A stretch of DNA of 64,000 nucleotides from Collimonas sp. PA-H2 (GTDB taxonomy: Bacteria; Pseudomonadota; Gammaproteobacteria; Burkholderiales; Burkholderiaceae_D), in contig NZ_PDBX01000001.1 in NCBI RefSeq assembly GCF_002564105.1, positions 2,790,001-2,854,000 on the forward strand, in the 5' to 3' direction. Below, piece by piece: positions 50,942 through 61,453 of the stretch. How positions within the stretch are numbered: the stretch's first letter is position 1; every line of letters begins with the position of its first letter. The notes below the pieces were generated by a model that was given only the letters and a program-made list of their open reading frames with translations, ran no database searches and was not told the origin of the DNA. The position numbers and the translations under genes were made by a program.

Positions 50942-52787
50942 GTCTCTCAAGCAATTGTCAGTGCTGTTTGCCATGCTGTTCGCCTTTACCCTGGCGCATG
51001 CCGAGGAAGACGATTACCTGGCGCCGGAAGTGGCGTTCAAGTTTTCCGCCCGCATGGCCGATGCCAAGACCGCCGAGGTGACCTATGCCATCGCGGACGG
51101 TTACTATATGTACCGCGAGCGCTTCCACTTCAAGGCCGAAGGCGCCACCTTGGGCGAGCCGCAGATCCCGGCCGGCACCGTCAAGTTCGACCAGACTTTC
51201 AACAAGAATGTTGAAACCTATCACCACACCGTCACCATCCGGCTGCCGGTCGAGGCCAGCGGCAGCTTCACGCTGATTTCCACCGGCCAGGGCTGCGCTG
51301 ACAAGGGCCTTTGCTATCCTCCCATGGATTCCCGCGTCAGCCTGTCGACCACCGGCGGCAACAGTGGCGGTGGCTTGCTGAGCGCCATCGGCATCGCCAA
51401 AGGCGCCAACGCGGCGATGGATACGCCGCAAGCGCCGGCGGCCAGCAATGCCAGCCCGGCTGTCAACGCTACTCAGGCGGCGGCCGGTGCTCCGCAATCG
51501 GCTGCGCCTGACTCGGAAAGTGGCCGCATCGAATCCTCGCTGAAAGGCGGCAAGCTGCTGGTGATCATGCCCTTGTTCCTGCTGCTAGGCCTGGGCCTGG
51601 CGTTTACCCCGTGCGTGCTGCCGATGGTGCCTATCCTGTCTTCGATCATCGTCGGCGAAGGCACGCAAGTCAGCCGCAAACGCGGTTTCCTGCTCTCCCT
51701 CGATTATTCGCTCGGCATGGCGGTGGTCTATACGGCACTGGGCGTGGCTGCCGGGCTGGCCGGCGAAGGCTTGGCCGCCACCTTGCAGAATCCTTGGGTA
51801 TTGTCGGCATTTGCCCTGCTGATGGTGCTGATGTCATTCTCGATGTTCGGTTTCTATCAGCTGCAGCTGCCGGCAGCGTTCCAGACCAAGCTGAGCAAGG
51901 CCTCCGATCAGCAGTCCGCCGGCAAGACGCTCGGTGTGTTTGTGATGGGCGCGATTTCGGCATTGATCGTTGGACCTTGCGTGGCGGCGCCGCTGGCCGG
52001 AGCGCTGGTGTATATCAGCCAGACGCGCGATGTCACGGTCGGTGGCAGCGCATTGTTTGCGATGGCGGTCGGCATGAGCTTGCCGCTGATGCTGGTGGGC
52101 CTCTCGGCCGGTTCGCTGTTGCCGCGCGCCGGCGCCTGGATGGAATCGGTCAAACGTTTCTTTGGCGTGCTGATGTTGGCAGTGGCGGTGTGGATGGTGT
52201 CGCCGGTGATTCCCGCGCTGGCGCAGATTCTGTGCTGGGCGGCTTTGGGTATCGGCTACGGCGCCTATCTGCTGTGGGATAAATCGTCTACTGCTTGGTT
52301 CGCCAAGGCCTCCGGTGTGGTATTCATGGTGGCAGGCGTGGTCCAGTTGGTCGGCGGCATGACCGGTGGGCGCGACGTATTGGCGCCGCTGGCGCACCTG
52401 AGCGGCAAACAGGAAAGCGCCCATACCCAGTTCATCAAGGTCAAGTCGGTGGCGGAGCTGGATGCGGCGTTGACCCAGACCAACGGCAAGGCTGCGCTGC
52501 TGGATTTCTACGCCGACTGGTGCGTATCCTGCAAGGAAATGGAAAAACTCACGTTTACCGATCCGCGCGTGCAAGCGCGCTTCGGCGAGATGGTTCTGCT
52601 GCAAATCGATGTCACCGCCAATAACGAGAATGACAAGGCAATGCTGAAGCGCTTCAATCTGTTCGGGCCGCCCGGCATCATCTTCTTTGACGGCCAGGGG
52701 CAGGAAGCACCGCATGGCCGCGTGATCGGCTATCAGAATGCCGATAAGTTCCTGCAATCCCTGGCGGTTCTGGATACAAAAAAATGA
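50934..52787 (+). CDS. dsbD: Thiol:disulfide interchange protein DsbD
   Basis: DsbD (617 residues) carries electrons from cytoplasmic thioredoxin across the inner membrane to periplasmic partners. Three parts are visible: a signal peptide and N-terminal alpha domain with a cysteine pair (GCADKGLCYPP, near residue 125), an eight-helix membrane domain with CysA/CysB in FTPCVLPMVP and VGPCVAAPL, and a C-terminal thioredoxin-like domain with WCVSCK. It overlaps cutA by 8 nt. It can supply reductant to System II cytochrome c maturation (resB/ccsA at 59-62 kb) and to other thiol proteins. Confidence 0.96.
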   Translation: MFKSLKQLSVLFAMLFAFTLAHAEEDDYLAPEVAFKFSARMADAKTAEVTYAIADGYYMYRERFHFKAEGATLGEPQIPAGTVKFDQTFNKNVETYHHTVTIRLPVEASGSFTLISTGQGCADKGLCYPPMDSRVSLSTTGGNSGGGLLSAIGIAKGANAAMDTPQAPAASNASPAVNATQAAAGAPQSAAPDSESGRIESSLKGGKLLVIMPLFLLLGLGLAFTPCVLPMVPILSSIIVGEGTQVSRKRGFLLSLDYSLGMAVVYTALGVAAGLAGEGLAATLQNPWVLSAFALLMVLMSFSMFGFYQLQLPAAFQTKLSKASDQQSAGKTLGVFVMGAISALIVGPCVAAPLAGALVYISQTRDVTVGGSALFAMAVGMSLPLMLVGLSAGSLLPRAGAWMESVKRFFGVLMLAVAVWMVSPVIPALAQILCWAALGIGYGAYLLWDKSSTAWFAKASGVVFMVAGVVQLVGGMTGGRDVLAPLAHLSGKQESAHTQFIKVKSVAELDAALTQTNGKAALLDFYADWCVSCKEMEKLTFTDPRVQARFGEMVLLQIDVTANNENDKAMLKRFNLFGPPGIIFFDGQGQEAPHGRVIGYQNADKFLQSLAVLDTKK

Positions 52788-53009
52788 TCGCCATGCCGGC
52801 GTGCAGTGCTTATAGCCGCACGTAAAAATACCGGCGCGTTGAAGGAGTAGAATGGGTGAGCCGATACCTATCGGCATGCGCGATCCCGAATGCTTCAAAC
52901 CGCTGGTTATGTAGATAGTCGATAAAATTCTTTAGGCTATGGCGGCTGCAACGCTATAGTTTTAGTTCTACGCAAGCTGCTAACCCTGCGCAATCAAAAG
53001 GAGACTGAA

Positions 53010-53651
53010 ATGACTTTACACCTTGGCGACGTCGCCCCGGATTTTGAACAAGATTCTTCGCTCGGCAAGATCAATTTCTATGATTGGGCCGGCGCTTCGT
53101 GGGTGGTGCTGTTTTCACATCCGGCCGACTTCACGCCGGTCTGCACCACCGAACTCGGCCTGACTTCCAAACTGAAATCCCAGTTTGAAGAGCGTGGCGT
53201 CAAAGTGATCGCGCTGTCTGTCGACCCTGCCGACAAGCATCAGGAATGGATCAAGGATATCAACGAAACGCAAAACACCGTGGTGGGTTTTCCGATCATT
53301 GCGGACGCCGACCGCAAGGTCTCGGAACTGTACGACCTGATCCATCCGAATGCCAGCGCAACCGCTACCGTGCGTTCATTGTTCGTGATCGATCCGGCCA
53401 AGAAAGTGCGCCTGACCATCACCTATCCCGCCAGCACCGGCCGCAACTTCGATGAAATCCTGCGTGTCATCGATTCCTTGCAGCTGACCGACAATTATTC
53501 GGTGGCCACGCCGGGCAACTGGAAAGATGGCGAGGATGTGGTGATCATTCCATCGTTGCAGGATCCCGAGGTTCTCAAACAGAAATTCCCCAAGGGCTTC
53601 AAGGCGATCCGTCCTTATCTACGCCTGACGCCGCAACCTAATCGCGATTGA
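53010..53651 (+). CDS. 1-Cys peroxiredoxin (Prx6 family)
   Basis: A 213-residue peroxidase that reduces hydroperoxides. The peroxidatic Cys45 is in HPADFTPVCTTELG. It is the only cysteine in the protein, so this is a true 1-Cys enzyme that needs an external thiol reductant. The long C-terminal domain (YSVATPGNWKDGEDVVI through FPKGF) is the Prx6 dimerisation extension. AAGGAGAC precedes the ATG. It is monocistronic, ending at a bidirectional terminator shared with the CorA gene. Confidence 0.95.
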   Translation: MTLHLGDVAPDFEQDSSLGKINFYDWAGASWVVLFSHPADFTPVCTTELGLTSKLKSQFEERGVKVIALSVDPADKHQEWIKDINETQNTVVGFPIIADADRKVSELYDLIHPNASATATVRSLFVIDPAKKVRLTITYPASTGRNFDEILRVIDSLQLTDNYSVATPGNWKDGEDVVIIPSLQDPEVLKQKFPKGFKAIRPYLRLTPQPNRD

Positions 53652-53683
53652 TTTTGTGGTCGCCGGTATGAACGGCGAGATGG

Positions 53684-53718
53684 AAAAAAAGCCCCGCCCA
53701 TGTTCAGGCGGGGTTTTT
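53684..53718. terminator. Bidirectional terminator between peroxiredoxin and corA
   Basis: CCCCGCC (53692-53698) and GGCGGGG (53707-53713), loop 8 nt, are flanked by seven A on the left and five T on the right, so each strand has a T-tract. It serves the convergent rightward peroxiredoxin and leftward CorA genes. Confidence 0.92.
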
Positions 53719-53743
53719 CATTCAGCGCTCGGCTGATGAGTGT

Positions 53744-54898
53744 TCAGCGGCGGTCCAGCGCCTGGCTTTCCAGGTAGCGCCGGCGCTGGAAGAACACCAG
53801 CATGGCCACCACGATCAAGGCCATGCTGCCCATCGTCAGCCAGAATCCGACCGCGTTTTTCAGCAAGGGCATCACTTCGAAGTTCATGCCGAAGATTCCG
53901 GTGATCAAGGTCAGCGGCATGAACAATGCAGTGATGACGGTCAGCGTGCGCATGATTTCATTGGTGCGGTGGGCGACCGCGGAAAAGTGGATTTGCACCG
54001 CCGATTCGATCGACGATTCCAGCCGGCGCGCGTGGTTCAAGACCCGCGTAATGTGTTCCATGACGTCGTTGATGCGTACCAGCAGCAAGTCCTTGGCGCG
54101 GCTGATTTCGATGCCGTCGTCGATGTCGACGAAGTAATCGCGCAGCTCCTGCATGGCGTCGTGCTGTTCTTCGCACAGGTTTTCCAGCTTGCGCAACTCA
54201 ATCCGCGCATCCAGCAGCGCCATCCAGTCCTTGAACGGCCGGCGCGGATCCAGCAGGGCGCGCTGCCAGCGGTCCAGCTGCGTGGTCAGGGGCTGGCGCA
54301 GGTCTAGGTACTGGTCCACCATGGCGTTGATCAGGCGCAGCAGCAAGTCTTCCGGCGAGGCGGGCAGGCGTATCGCATGCGGCGTCTTTTCCGTCTTGTT
54401 GCACAGATCCAGCAGGCGCGTGCGCGTGGCGTCGATGGTGCGGCTGTAGCGTTCGTGGACGGTGACCAGGGCGTGATCCATGATCAGGAAGGTGACCGGC
54501 TGGGTAGCCAGCTTGCTCAGGGCCGCCGGAATCTTGCGTTTGCCGCCTTCGTCGGCTGCTGCTGCCGGTGCTGCGGCGGACTTGTCCTCGCTGCCTGCCG
54601 GCGCCTGGGAATTGCCGTTGCCTGCCGCGCCGTTCAGCATCAGCTTGCGGAACACCACCATGCCGTAATCCTGGGTCGAATCGAAATACGAAGGATGATT
54701 CGGATTGAGGGTGTCGGTCATGTGCGGATCGTAGATCTGCACACCGGTGGCGCGCTCGATGGCGCCGCGCCAGGCTTCGGGGTCGGCGGCTACTTCTTCG
54801 TGGGTGGCGTCGATCCAGAGAAAACCCTTGAGCGGCACGGCGTCCGGGATTTCCTGGCTTTGGCTGACCTGGTTGTCACTGATGAGAAAGATGTCCAT
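53744..54898 (-). CDS. corA: CorA family magnesium transporter
   Basis: A 384-residue inner-membrane channel-type transporter for Mg2+ (possibly Co2+/Ni2+). The cytoplasmic N-terminal domain is interrupted at about residues 105-135 by an Ala/Gly-rich, variable insert (SQAPAGSEDKSAAAPAAAAD). Two C-terminal membrane helices follow, with the selectivity motif GMN at residues 337-339 (TGIFGMNFEVMP) and a basic tail. Its first 23 nt overlap the end of the upstream sterol-desaturase-like gene, which implies coupling. The start at 54898 is the only good Met before WIDATHEE. Confidence 0.94.
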   Translation of the reverse strand: MDIFLISDNQVSQSQEIPDAVPLKGFLWIDATHEEVAADPEAWRGAIERATGVQIYDPHMTDTLNPNHPSYFDSTQDYGMVVFRKLMLNGAAGNGNSQAPAGSEDKSAAAPAAAADEGGKRKIPAALSKLATQPVTFLIMDHALVTVHERYSRTIDATRTRLLDLCNKTEKTPHAIRLPASPEDLLLRLINAMVDQYLDLRQPLTTQLDRWQRALLDPRRPFKDWMALLDARIELRKLENLCEEQHDAMQELRDYFVDIDDGIEISRAKDLLLVRINDVMEHITRVLNHARRLESSIESAVQIHFSAVAHRTNEIMRTLTVITALFMPLTLITGIFGMNFEVMPLLKNAVGFWLTMGSMALIVVAMLVFFQRRRYLESQALDRR

Positions 54899-56132
54899 GC
54901 ATTATCGATGAGCGTTTAAATATGGGCCAGAGCGCAATCATCGAAGCTAGCGATAGCAGGATAATGGCGCCCAGCATAAGCGGTGTCAGGGATACCGCGC
55001 CGAACCATGCCCTGGCAAGCCACACGCCGAGGCTGGTAGCGCCCAGGCGTATCGCTTCCAGCGCGATGTAGCGCGGCCGCATCTCCATCAGGCCGCCGAC
55101 TACCCACAGTCCCGCGGTCAGCCAGGCGGCATAACCCAGTCCGGCAAGCCATGGCATGGCTACCTGCGCCGCCAGGAAATGGGTGGTGACCAGCAGCAGG
55201 ATGGCGAACTGCAGCAGACAATAGACCTGCGCGGCGCGACTTAGTTGCGGATGATACAGCGGCCGGGCGATATCGAAGGACACACTCGGCCAGTTTGCAG
55301 CGACATCGGCGGGACGCCAGCCCGGCGCGGCGAGCCAGACGCGCAGCTTGTCGCGCCAGTGCTGCGTGCGCCAGGCATCCAGCCACAACGTCTTATACAC
55401 TTCAACGTTGGCCCACAACGGATTCCAGCTGCGCAGCGGACTGCGTGTCCCATACACCACCGGCTCCTGCGCGCGTTCTTCAATGAAGCTGCCGAACAGG
55501 CGGTCCCACAGGATCAGGATGCCGCCGTAATTCTTGTCCAGATAGATGTCGTTGACGCCATGATGCACGCGGTGATTCGAAGGTGTCACAAACACCCGGT
55601 CCAGCCAGCCCAGCTTGCCGATCTGCTGCGTATGGACCCAGAACTGGTACAGCAGATCGATCAGCGCCAGCGCCGCAAATACTTCCACTGGATAGCCCAG
55701 TAGCGCCATCGGCACATAGAAAATCCAGCCCAGGATCGGTCCGCTGCTGGTCTGGCGCAATGCGGTGGAAAGATTGTAGTCCTCGCTCTGATGATGCACC
55801 ACGTGCGCGGCCCACAAGACGTTGACTTCATGGCCGCAGCGGTGCAGCCAGTAGTAGCAGAGGTCGTACAGCAGCAAGCCGGAGAGCCAGACCCAGATGC
55901 TGCCGGTTGGCAGCTTGAACAATGCGATATGGCTCGCCAGCCAGGCGTAGATGCCAACCCGCAGCACCTGCATGAAGACGCCGGAAACCTGGCTGAGGAC
56001 GCCGAGGCTGATGCTGTTGATGGCGTCGTTGAGGCGATAGGTGTTACGTCCCCGCCACAGGCCCACAAGCAGCTCGATGAAGATCAATAGAAAGAACACT
56101 GGCGTCGCCAGCGTGATCACCTTCTCTTGCAT
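54876..56132 (-). CDS. Sterol desaturase / fatty acid hydroxylase family protein
   Basis: A 418-residue polytopic membrane protein with the diiron histidine clusters of this superfamily: HRCGHE, HVVHHQSED and HRVHHGVND (HX3-4H, HX2HH, HX2HH) between about residues 90 and 195. Further helices form a C-terminal extension. Such enzymes hydroxylate or desaturate lipids; the substrate is not known. The start at 56132 (MQEKVITLA) has GGAG nearby; the longer start at 56180 has none. Its 3' end overlaps corA by 23 nt on the same strand. Confidence 0.88.
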   Translation of the reverse strand: MQEKVITLATPVFFLLIFIELLVGLWRGRNTYRLNDAINSISLGVLSQVSGVFMQVLRVGIYAWLASHIALFKLPTGSIWVWLSGLLLYDLCYYWLHRCGHEVNVLWAAHVVHHQSEDYNLSTALRQTSSGPILGWIFYVPMALLGYPVEVFAALALIDLLYQFWVHTQQIGKLGWLDRVFVTPSNHRVHHGVNDIYLDKNYGGILILWDRLFGSFIEERAQEPVVYGTRSPLRSWNPLWANVEVYKTLWLDAWRTQHWRDKLRVWLAAPGWRPADVAANWPSVSFDIARPLYHPQLSRAAQVYCLLQFAILLLVTTHFLAAQVAMPWLAGLGYAAWLTAGLWVVGGLMEMRPRYIALEAIRLGATSLGVWLARAWFGAVSLTPLMLGAIILLSLASMIALWPIFKRSSIMHGHLSHQ

Positions 56133-56261
56133 GCCGCTCTCCTCGTCGCCCTGTCGGCGCTGCTTATTATTTGAAGGCATGGCGAGCGCTGCCGGTGTGC
56201 GCCGCTAATAATGCGCATGTAATCGTCAACCGAACAGCCTGACGATTACATGCGCTTGCGC

Positions 56262-57374
<1,113 letters not shown>

Positions 57375-57409
57375 CTACCGGCTCCTAGCAATAGGTGCAT
57401 CATTCGCCT

Positions 57410-57497
57410 CCCGCTTCCCTCCCTGAGCGGGGCCGTATCGCTTTTGGTGATAAGGCATTGTGCCCTGGAGATATTCCCCTTTCTCCAGGGCTTTTTT
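57410..57497 (+). ncRNA. Candidate small RNA with its own terminator (hemB-engB intergenic, plus strand)
   Basis: Three hairpins follow one another on the plus strand: CCCGCT/AGCGGG (57410-57415 with 57426-57431); GCC-TATCGC/GTGATA-GGC (57432-57456); and the terminator GCCCTGGAGA/TCTCCAGGGC (57462-57471 with 57482-57491) with six T after it. Both neighbouring genes are on the minus strand, and no plus-strand gene precedes it. The 5' end is unknown; no strong promoter is visible within about 150 nt upstream. It does not match 4.5S, and I could not match it to 6S RNA. Confidence 0.5.
57462..57497 (+). terminator. Orphan rho-independent terminator, plus strand
   Basis: A perfect 10-bp stem with a 10-nt loop and a run of six T. 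On the minus strand there is no T-tract after the stem, so it cannot serve engB. No annotated rightward gene ends here. Confidence 0.88.
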
Positions 57498-57513
57498 ATG
57501 TTTAGCACACAGA

Positions 57514-58236
57514 CTAAACAGAGCTGTCTTCTTCCCCCGCCGCATCATCAGAATCATTTCCGCCTGCGGTCAGATTATTCAGGCCGGCCAGTTCCACGAT
57601 CTTGTCGTTCGCTTCTTCCAGGCCATTGCGGTTCAGCGCCGAAAACAATTGCACGGTGAACGGCAGCTGCTCATTGTTCTCGTTAACATAGCTTGCCAGG
57701 AAGGTGCGCGCCTGTCGCAAGGCGTTGGTGGCGTCGTTGCGGTTAAGTTTATCCGACTTGCTCAAGATGCAATGGATGGGCTTGCCGGTAGGTGCAAACC
57801 ATTCAACCATCTGGACGTCGAGTTCGGTGAAGGGGCGGCGCGAGTCGACGATCAGCACCAGCGCGGCCAGCTGCTCGCGGCGGCGCACGTAGTCGCCCAG
57901 CAATTGTTGCCAGTGCAGCTTGGCGGAACCGGACACCTCGGCATAGCCGTAACCGGGCAAGTCGACCAGCAGGGCGCGGATCTCGTCGATCTTGGTTTCA
58001 TCCTTGCGGTGCTGGCCGACGTGGGCGCCGCCTATGGAAAAATAATTGATGTGCTGGGTGCGGCCGGGAGTCTTGGACGCAAAAGCCAGCTTCTTCTGGT
58101 TGCACAAAAGGTTGATGGCGGTCGACTTGCCGGCGTTGGAACGGCCGGCGAAAGCGATCTCGGGTACTTGCAAGGTTGGCAAGTCACGAAGATGATTGAC
58201 CGTGGTAAAGAAGCGGGCTTGCCAAAGTAGGGACAT
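57514..58236 (-). CDS. engB: Ribosome biogenesis GTP-binding protein EngB (YihA/YsxC)
   Basis: A 240-residue GTPase needed for large-subunit assembly and normal division. GTPase motifs are GRSNAGKST (G1), DLPGYG (G3) and SKSDK (G4). The start at 58236 ([10 protein letters not shown]) matches the family; the long in-frame extension to 58401 is not homology-like. The acidic C-terminal tail ([13 protein letters not shown]) is variable. It is divergent from cytochrome c4 and upstream of hemB. Confidence 0.96.
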   Translation of the reverse strand: MSLLWQARFFTTVNHLRDLPTLQVPEIAFAGRSNAGKSTAINLLCNQKKLAFASKTPGRTQHINYFSIGGAHVGQHRKDETKIDEIRALLVDLPGYGYAEVSGSAKLHWQQLLGDYVRRREQLAALVLIVDSRRPFTELDVQMVEWFAPTGKPIHCILSKSDKLNRNDATNALRQARTFLASYVNENNEQLPFTVQLFSALNRNGLEEANDKIVELAGLNNLTAGGNDSDDAAGEEDSSV

Positions 58237-58437
58237 GGAATGAGCAGAAAATGCGGTAAGGGGAGGCAAAAATGCCGGAAAGCTATTGTACAATAAGGGG
58301 TTATGTACTGCTGTTTCGCTTGGCGTGTGTGTGCAATTAATGGCTTTTGGGAGTCGGGCAATCGATTGATATGGCTGGGGTCGCCCCAGTATGGTACCCA
58401 TCAGGGCAGAATTCTAAAATCAAGTCAGGGTGTTTGA

Positions 58438-59103
58438 ATGAACCGTGCGTTTTTTCCAGTAGTGAAAGCTTTCTTCATTGCAGTTGTCGCGCTTTCTACC
58501 GCCGCCCATGCAGCGGACGAACCAAAAGCGGCGCCTGCCAAAGCCGATCCAGCCAAGGGCGAAGCACTCTATACGAATGGCGACCCGGCCCGTAACATCA
58601 CCGCCTGTATCTCTTGCCACGGCGCCGCCGGCGCATCGACCATCAGCGCCAACCCGAAACTGGGTGGCCAGCACGATGCATACATTCATAAGCAACTGAC
58701 CAATTTCCAGGGCGCCGACCGCAATAATCCGATCATGTCGCCGCTGGCCAAGCTGCTGACCGACGATGAAATGAAAAACATCGCCGCTTACCTGAATGCG
58801 CAACCGGCCAAGCCGGGCGCTGCCAAGGACAAGGATACGCTGGCTCTGGGCAAAAAAATCTATCGCGGCGGCATCGCTGAAAAGAGCGTGCCGGCCTGCG
58901 CAGGCTGCCACAGCCCGAACGGCGCCGGCATTCCGGCCCAGTTCCCGCGCATCGGCGGCCAGCACCAGGATTATACCGTGACCGAGCTGACCAATTTCCG
59001 CACCGGCGCGCGCAAGAACGGGCCGATGATGACGACCATCGCCAAGCGCATGTCTGACGATGAAATCAAAGCGGTAGCCGATTATATCGCCGGCCTGAAG
59101 TAA
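58438..59103 (+). CDS. Cytochrome c4 (diheme periplasmic)
   Basis: A 221-residue exported diheme cytochrome c. The signal peptide is MNRAFFPVVKAFFIAVVALS..AHA. Two c-type domains follow, each with a heme motif: CISCH (about residue 59) and CAGCH (about residue 158), with Met ligands further on (IMSPLAKLLTDDEMKNIAAYL; MMTTIAKRMSDDEIKAVADYI). It passes electrons to terminal oxidases. It ends at a terminator and precedes resB/ccsA, which attach its heme. Confidence 0.95.
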   Translation: MNRAFFPVVKAFFIAVVALSTAAHAADEPKAAPAKADPAKGEALYTNGDPARNITACISCHGAAGASTISANPKLGGQHDAYIHKQLTNFQGADRNNPIMSPLAKLLTDDEMKNIAAYLNAQPAKPGAAKDKDTLALGKKIYRGGIAEKSVPACAGCHSPNGAGIPAQFPRIGGQHQDYTVTELTNFRTGARKNGPMMTTIAKRMSDDEIKAVADYIAGLK

Positions 59104-59128
59104 CAAAATAATAATAAAAAATGCATTC

Positions 59129-59154
59129 AGGGGTGGCCTAGGCCACCCCTTTTT
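59129..59154 (+). terminator. Rho-independent terminator after cytochrome c4
   Basis: AGGGGTGGCC (59129-59138) and GGCCACCCCT (59141-59150) form a nearly perfect palindrome, followed by TTTTCTTTT. It lies 24 nt upstream of the resB start, so resB either reads through or has another promoter. Confidence 0.88.
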
Positions 59155-59177
59155 CTTTTCAAAAAGACAAACAGGCT

Positions 59178-61352
59178 ATGAGCACAAGCAACAACGAAAA
59201 CGCAAGTAACGACATCAGCACCGCCGGGATACAGCTGAAGACCAGCCGCCGCTGGCTGGCGGACGCAGTTGAATTATTGTCATCGATGCGCTTTGCCATC
59301 AGCTTGCTGACAATTATTGCGGTGGCTTCGGTGATCGGCACAGTGCTCAAGCAAAACGAGCCGATGCCGAACTACGTCAACCAGTTTGGCCCCTTCTGGT
59401 TCGAAGTGTTCGGCAAGCTAGGTTTGTACGCGGTGTATTCGTCCTGGTGGTTCCTGCTGATCATGACCTTCCTGGTGATCTCGACCTCGCTGTGTATCGC
59501 CCGCAATGCGCCGAAGATGCTGAAAGACATGCGTAGCTGGCGTGAAAACGTGCGTGAGCAATCACTGCGCAATTTTCATCACAAGGCGGAATGGACTTCG
59601 ACGACCGCGCCAGCGGTGCTGGCCCAGCAACTGGTGGCGCGCATCGCCGCCAAGGGCTACAAGACCAAGCTGGTGGCCAAGGACAACGCCACGTTGATCA
59701 CCGCCAAGCAAGGCGCGGCCAACAAATGGGGTTATATCTTTGCTCACAGCGCCATCGTGATCATCTGCATAGGCGGTTTACTGGATTCGGACCTGCCGAT
59801 CCGCGCGCAGCAATGGATCTACGGCAAGACACCGTTCAACGGTAACGGCGTCATCGCGGAAATCCCGGCGGAACACCGGCTCGGACTGGGCAACCCGACT
59901 TTCCGCGGCAATACCCTGATACCGGAAGGTTCTGCCAGCAGCACCGCCATCATCCCGCAAAAGGATGGCGTGATGATCCAGGACCTGCCGTTCACCATCC
60001 AGCTGAAGAAGTTCATCATCGATTTCTACAGTACCGGCATGCCCAAGCTGTTCGCCAGCGAAGTGGTGATCAAGGATAATGCCGACGGCCATACTTTCCC
60101 GGCCACCATCAGGGTCAACCAGCCCCTGATCTACAAGGGCATCGCGGTGTACCAGTCCAGCTTCGAAGACGGCGGCAGCAAGCTCAGGTTGACTGCTTAT
60201 CCGATGACGGGTGCTGCCGCGACCACTTTCCCGGTCAGCGGCGAGGTCAACGGCAGCACGGCCCTGGCCAATCCTGCGTTAGCCAGCCACGGTAATAACG
60301 ACTATACGATTGAATGGTCTGGTTTCCGCCCGTTTAACGTGGAGAATATGGCTCAGTCGGGAGACGATCTGCGTGCCGTGACCAAGTCCAAGAGCCTCAA
60401 CCAGCGCTTGAGCGACGATCTGAGCAGCCATCTTGGCAATGCGGCAAAAAGCGCCCTCAAGAAGGATTTGCGGAATGTCGGCCCGAGCGTGCAATACAAG
60501 CTGCGCGACAAGACTGGCCAGGCGCGTGAATTCAGCAACTACATGCAGTCGATCAAGGTCGACGATGCCTATGTCTTCCTGGCCGGCGTGCGCGACGCGC
60601 CGGACGAACCGTTCCGCTACCTGCGGATGCCGGCCGATGACGAAGACAGCTTGCAGGAGTGGATGCGCTTGCGCGCCGCCCTGATGAGTCCGGAGCTGCG
60701 CGCGGCTGCCGCCCATCGCTATGCGCAGCGCGCGATTCCGGAGAGCCGGGAAGGCATCGCCACCCTGCGCGTGCAGCTGGAGCAATCGGCATTGCGCGGC
60801 TTGTCCTTGTTCGCCGGCGACGGCAAAGAAGCTGGCTACATGGCGATTTCCAGGTTCCTGGAGCAGGTGCCGCAGCAGGAGCAGGAAAAGGCCGCGGATA
60901 TCTTCATGAAGATCCTCAACGGCAGCATGTGGGATCTGTGGCAGGTTGCACGCGAGAAAGATGGATTGAAGGAATTGTCAGCCAATGACAAGCATGCGCG
61001 CTTCCTGCAGCTGAGCACCAATGCACTGTCGGATGCAAGCTTCTATAATGCACCTGTGTATCTGCAGATGACCGGCTTTGACGAAATCAAGGCATCGGTA
61101 TTCCAGGTCACCCGCTCGCCAGGCAAGAAGGTAGTCTACCTGGGCTGCCTGCTGCTGGTGCTGGGCGTGTTCTCGATGCTGTACGTGCGTGAGCGCAGGC
61201 TGTGGGTATGGGTCCGTCCCGACAGGGATGCGGCCGACGGCTCGCACGCGCTGATGGCAATGAGTTCACAGCGCAAGACGCTGGATTTTGAAAAAGAATT
61301 TGAAGTGTTGAAAACACAATTGATGCAGGCAGAAGCGCAGCCGAAGGCCTAG
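59178..61352 (+). CDS. resB: Cytochrome c biogenesis protein ResB (System II)
   Basis: ResB/Ccs1 (724 residues), with CcsA, forms the System II holocytochrome c synthetase in the inner membrane. Three N-terminal membrane helices are visible (about residues 35-55, 82-98, 190-208), with a large periplasmic domain and a last helix near 660 (VVYLGCLLLVLGVFSML). MRFAISLLTIIAVASVIGTVLKQ is the family start. It sits between cytochrome c4 and ccsA, as expected. Confidence 0.96.
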   Translation: MSTSNNENASNDISTAGIQLKTSRRWLADAVELLSSMRFAISLLTIIAVASVIGTVLKQNEPMPNYVNQFGPFWFEVFGKLGLYAVYSSWWFLLIMTFLVISTSLCIARNAPKMLKDMRSWRENVREQSLRNFHHKAEWTSTTAPAVLAQQLVARIAAKGYKTKLVAKDNATLITAKQGAANKWGYIFAHSAIVIICIGGLLDSDLPIRAQQWIYGKTPFNGNGVIAEIPAEHRLGLGNPTFRGNTLIPEGSASSTAIIPQKDGVMIQDLPFTIQLKKFIIDFYSTGMPKLFASEVVIKDNADGHTFPATIRVNQPLIYKGIAVYQSSFEDGGSKLRLTAYPMTGAAATTFPVSGEVNGSTALANPALASHGNNDYTIEWSGFRPFNVENMAQSGDDLRAVTKSKSLNQRLSDDLSSHLGNAAKSALKKDLRNVGPSVQYKLRDKTGQAREFSNYMQSIKVDDAYVFLAGVRDAPDEPFRYLRMPADDEDSLQEWMRLRAALMSPELRAAAAHRYAQRAIPESREGIATLRVQLEQSALRGLSLFAGDGKEAGYMAISRFLEQVPQQEQEKAADIFMKILNGSMWDLWQVAREKDGLKELSANDKHARFLQLSTNALSDASFYNAPVYLQMTGFDEIKASVFQVTRSPGKKVVYLGCLLLVLGVFSMLYVRERRLWVWVRPDRDAADGSHALMAMSSQRKTLDFEKEFEVLKTQLMQAEAQPKA

Positions 61353-61453
61353 GAGTCTTACCGATGCTGGCGCTGCACCGCAAATAAAAAGATGGACGTT
61401 CCGCTGCGATTTTGGGATTTTCCGCGCAAGAGCTGAACGATATGGAGAAGATG

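Noticed and set aside
52915..52960. A possible OxyR site (ATAG and CTAT elements) upstream of the peroxiredoxin
   Set aside because: The spacing does not fit the ATAG-N7-CTAT-N7-ATAG-N7-CTAT pattern, and only scattered tetramers match.
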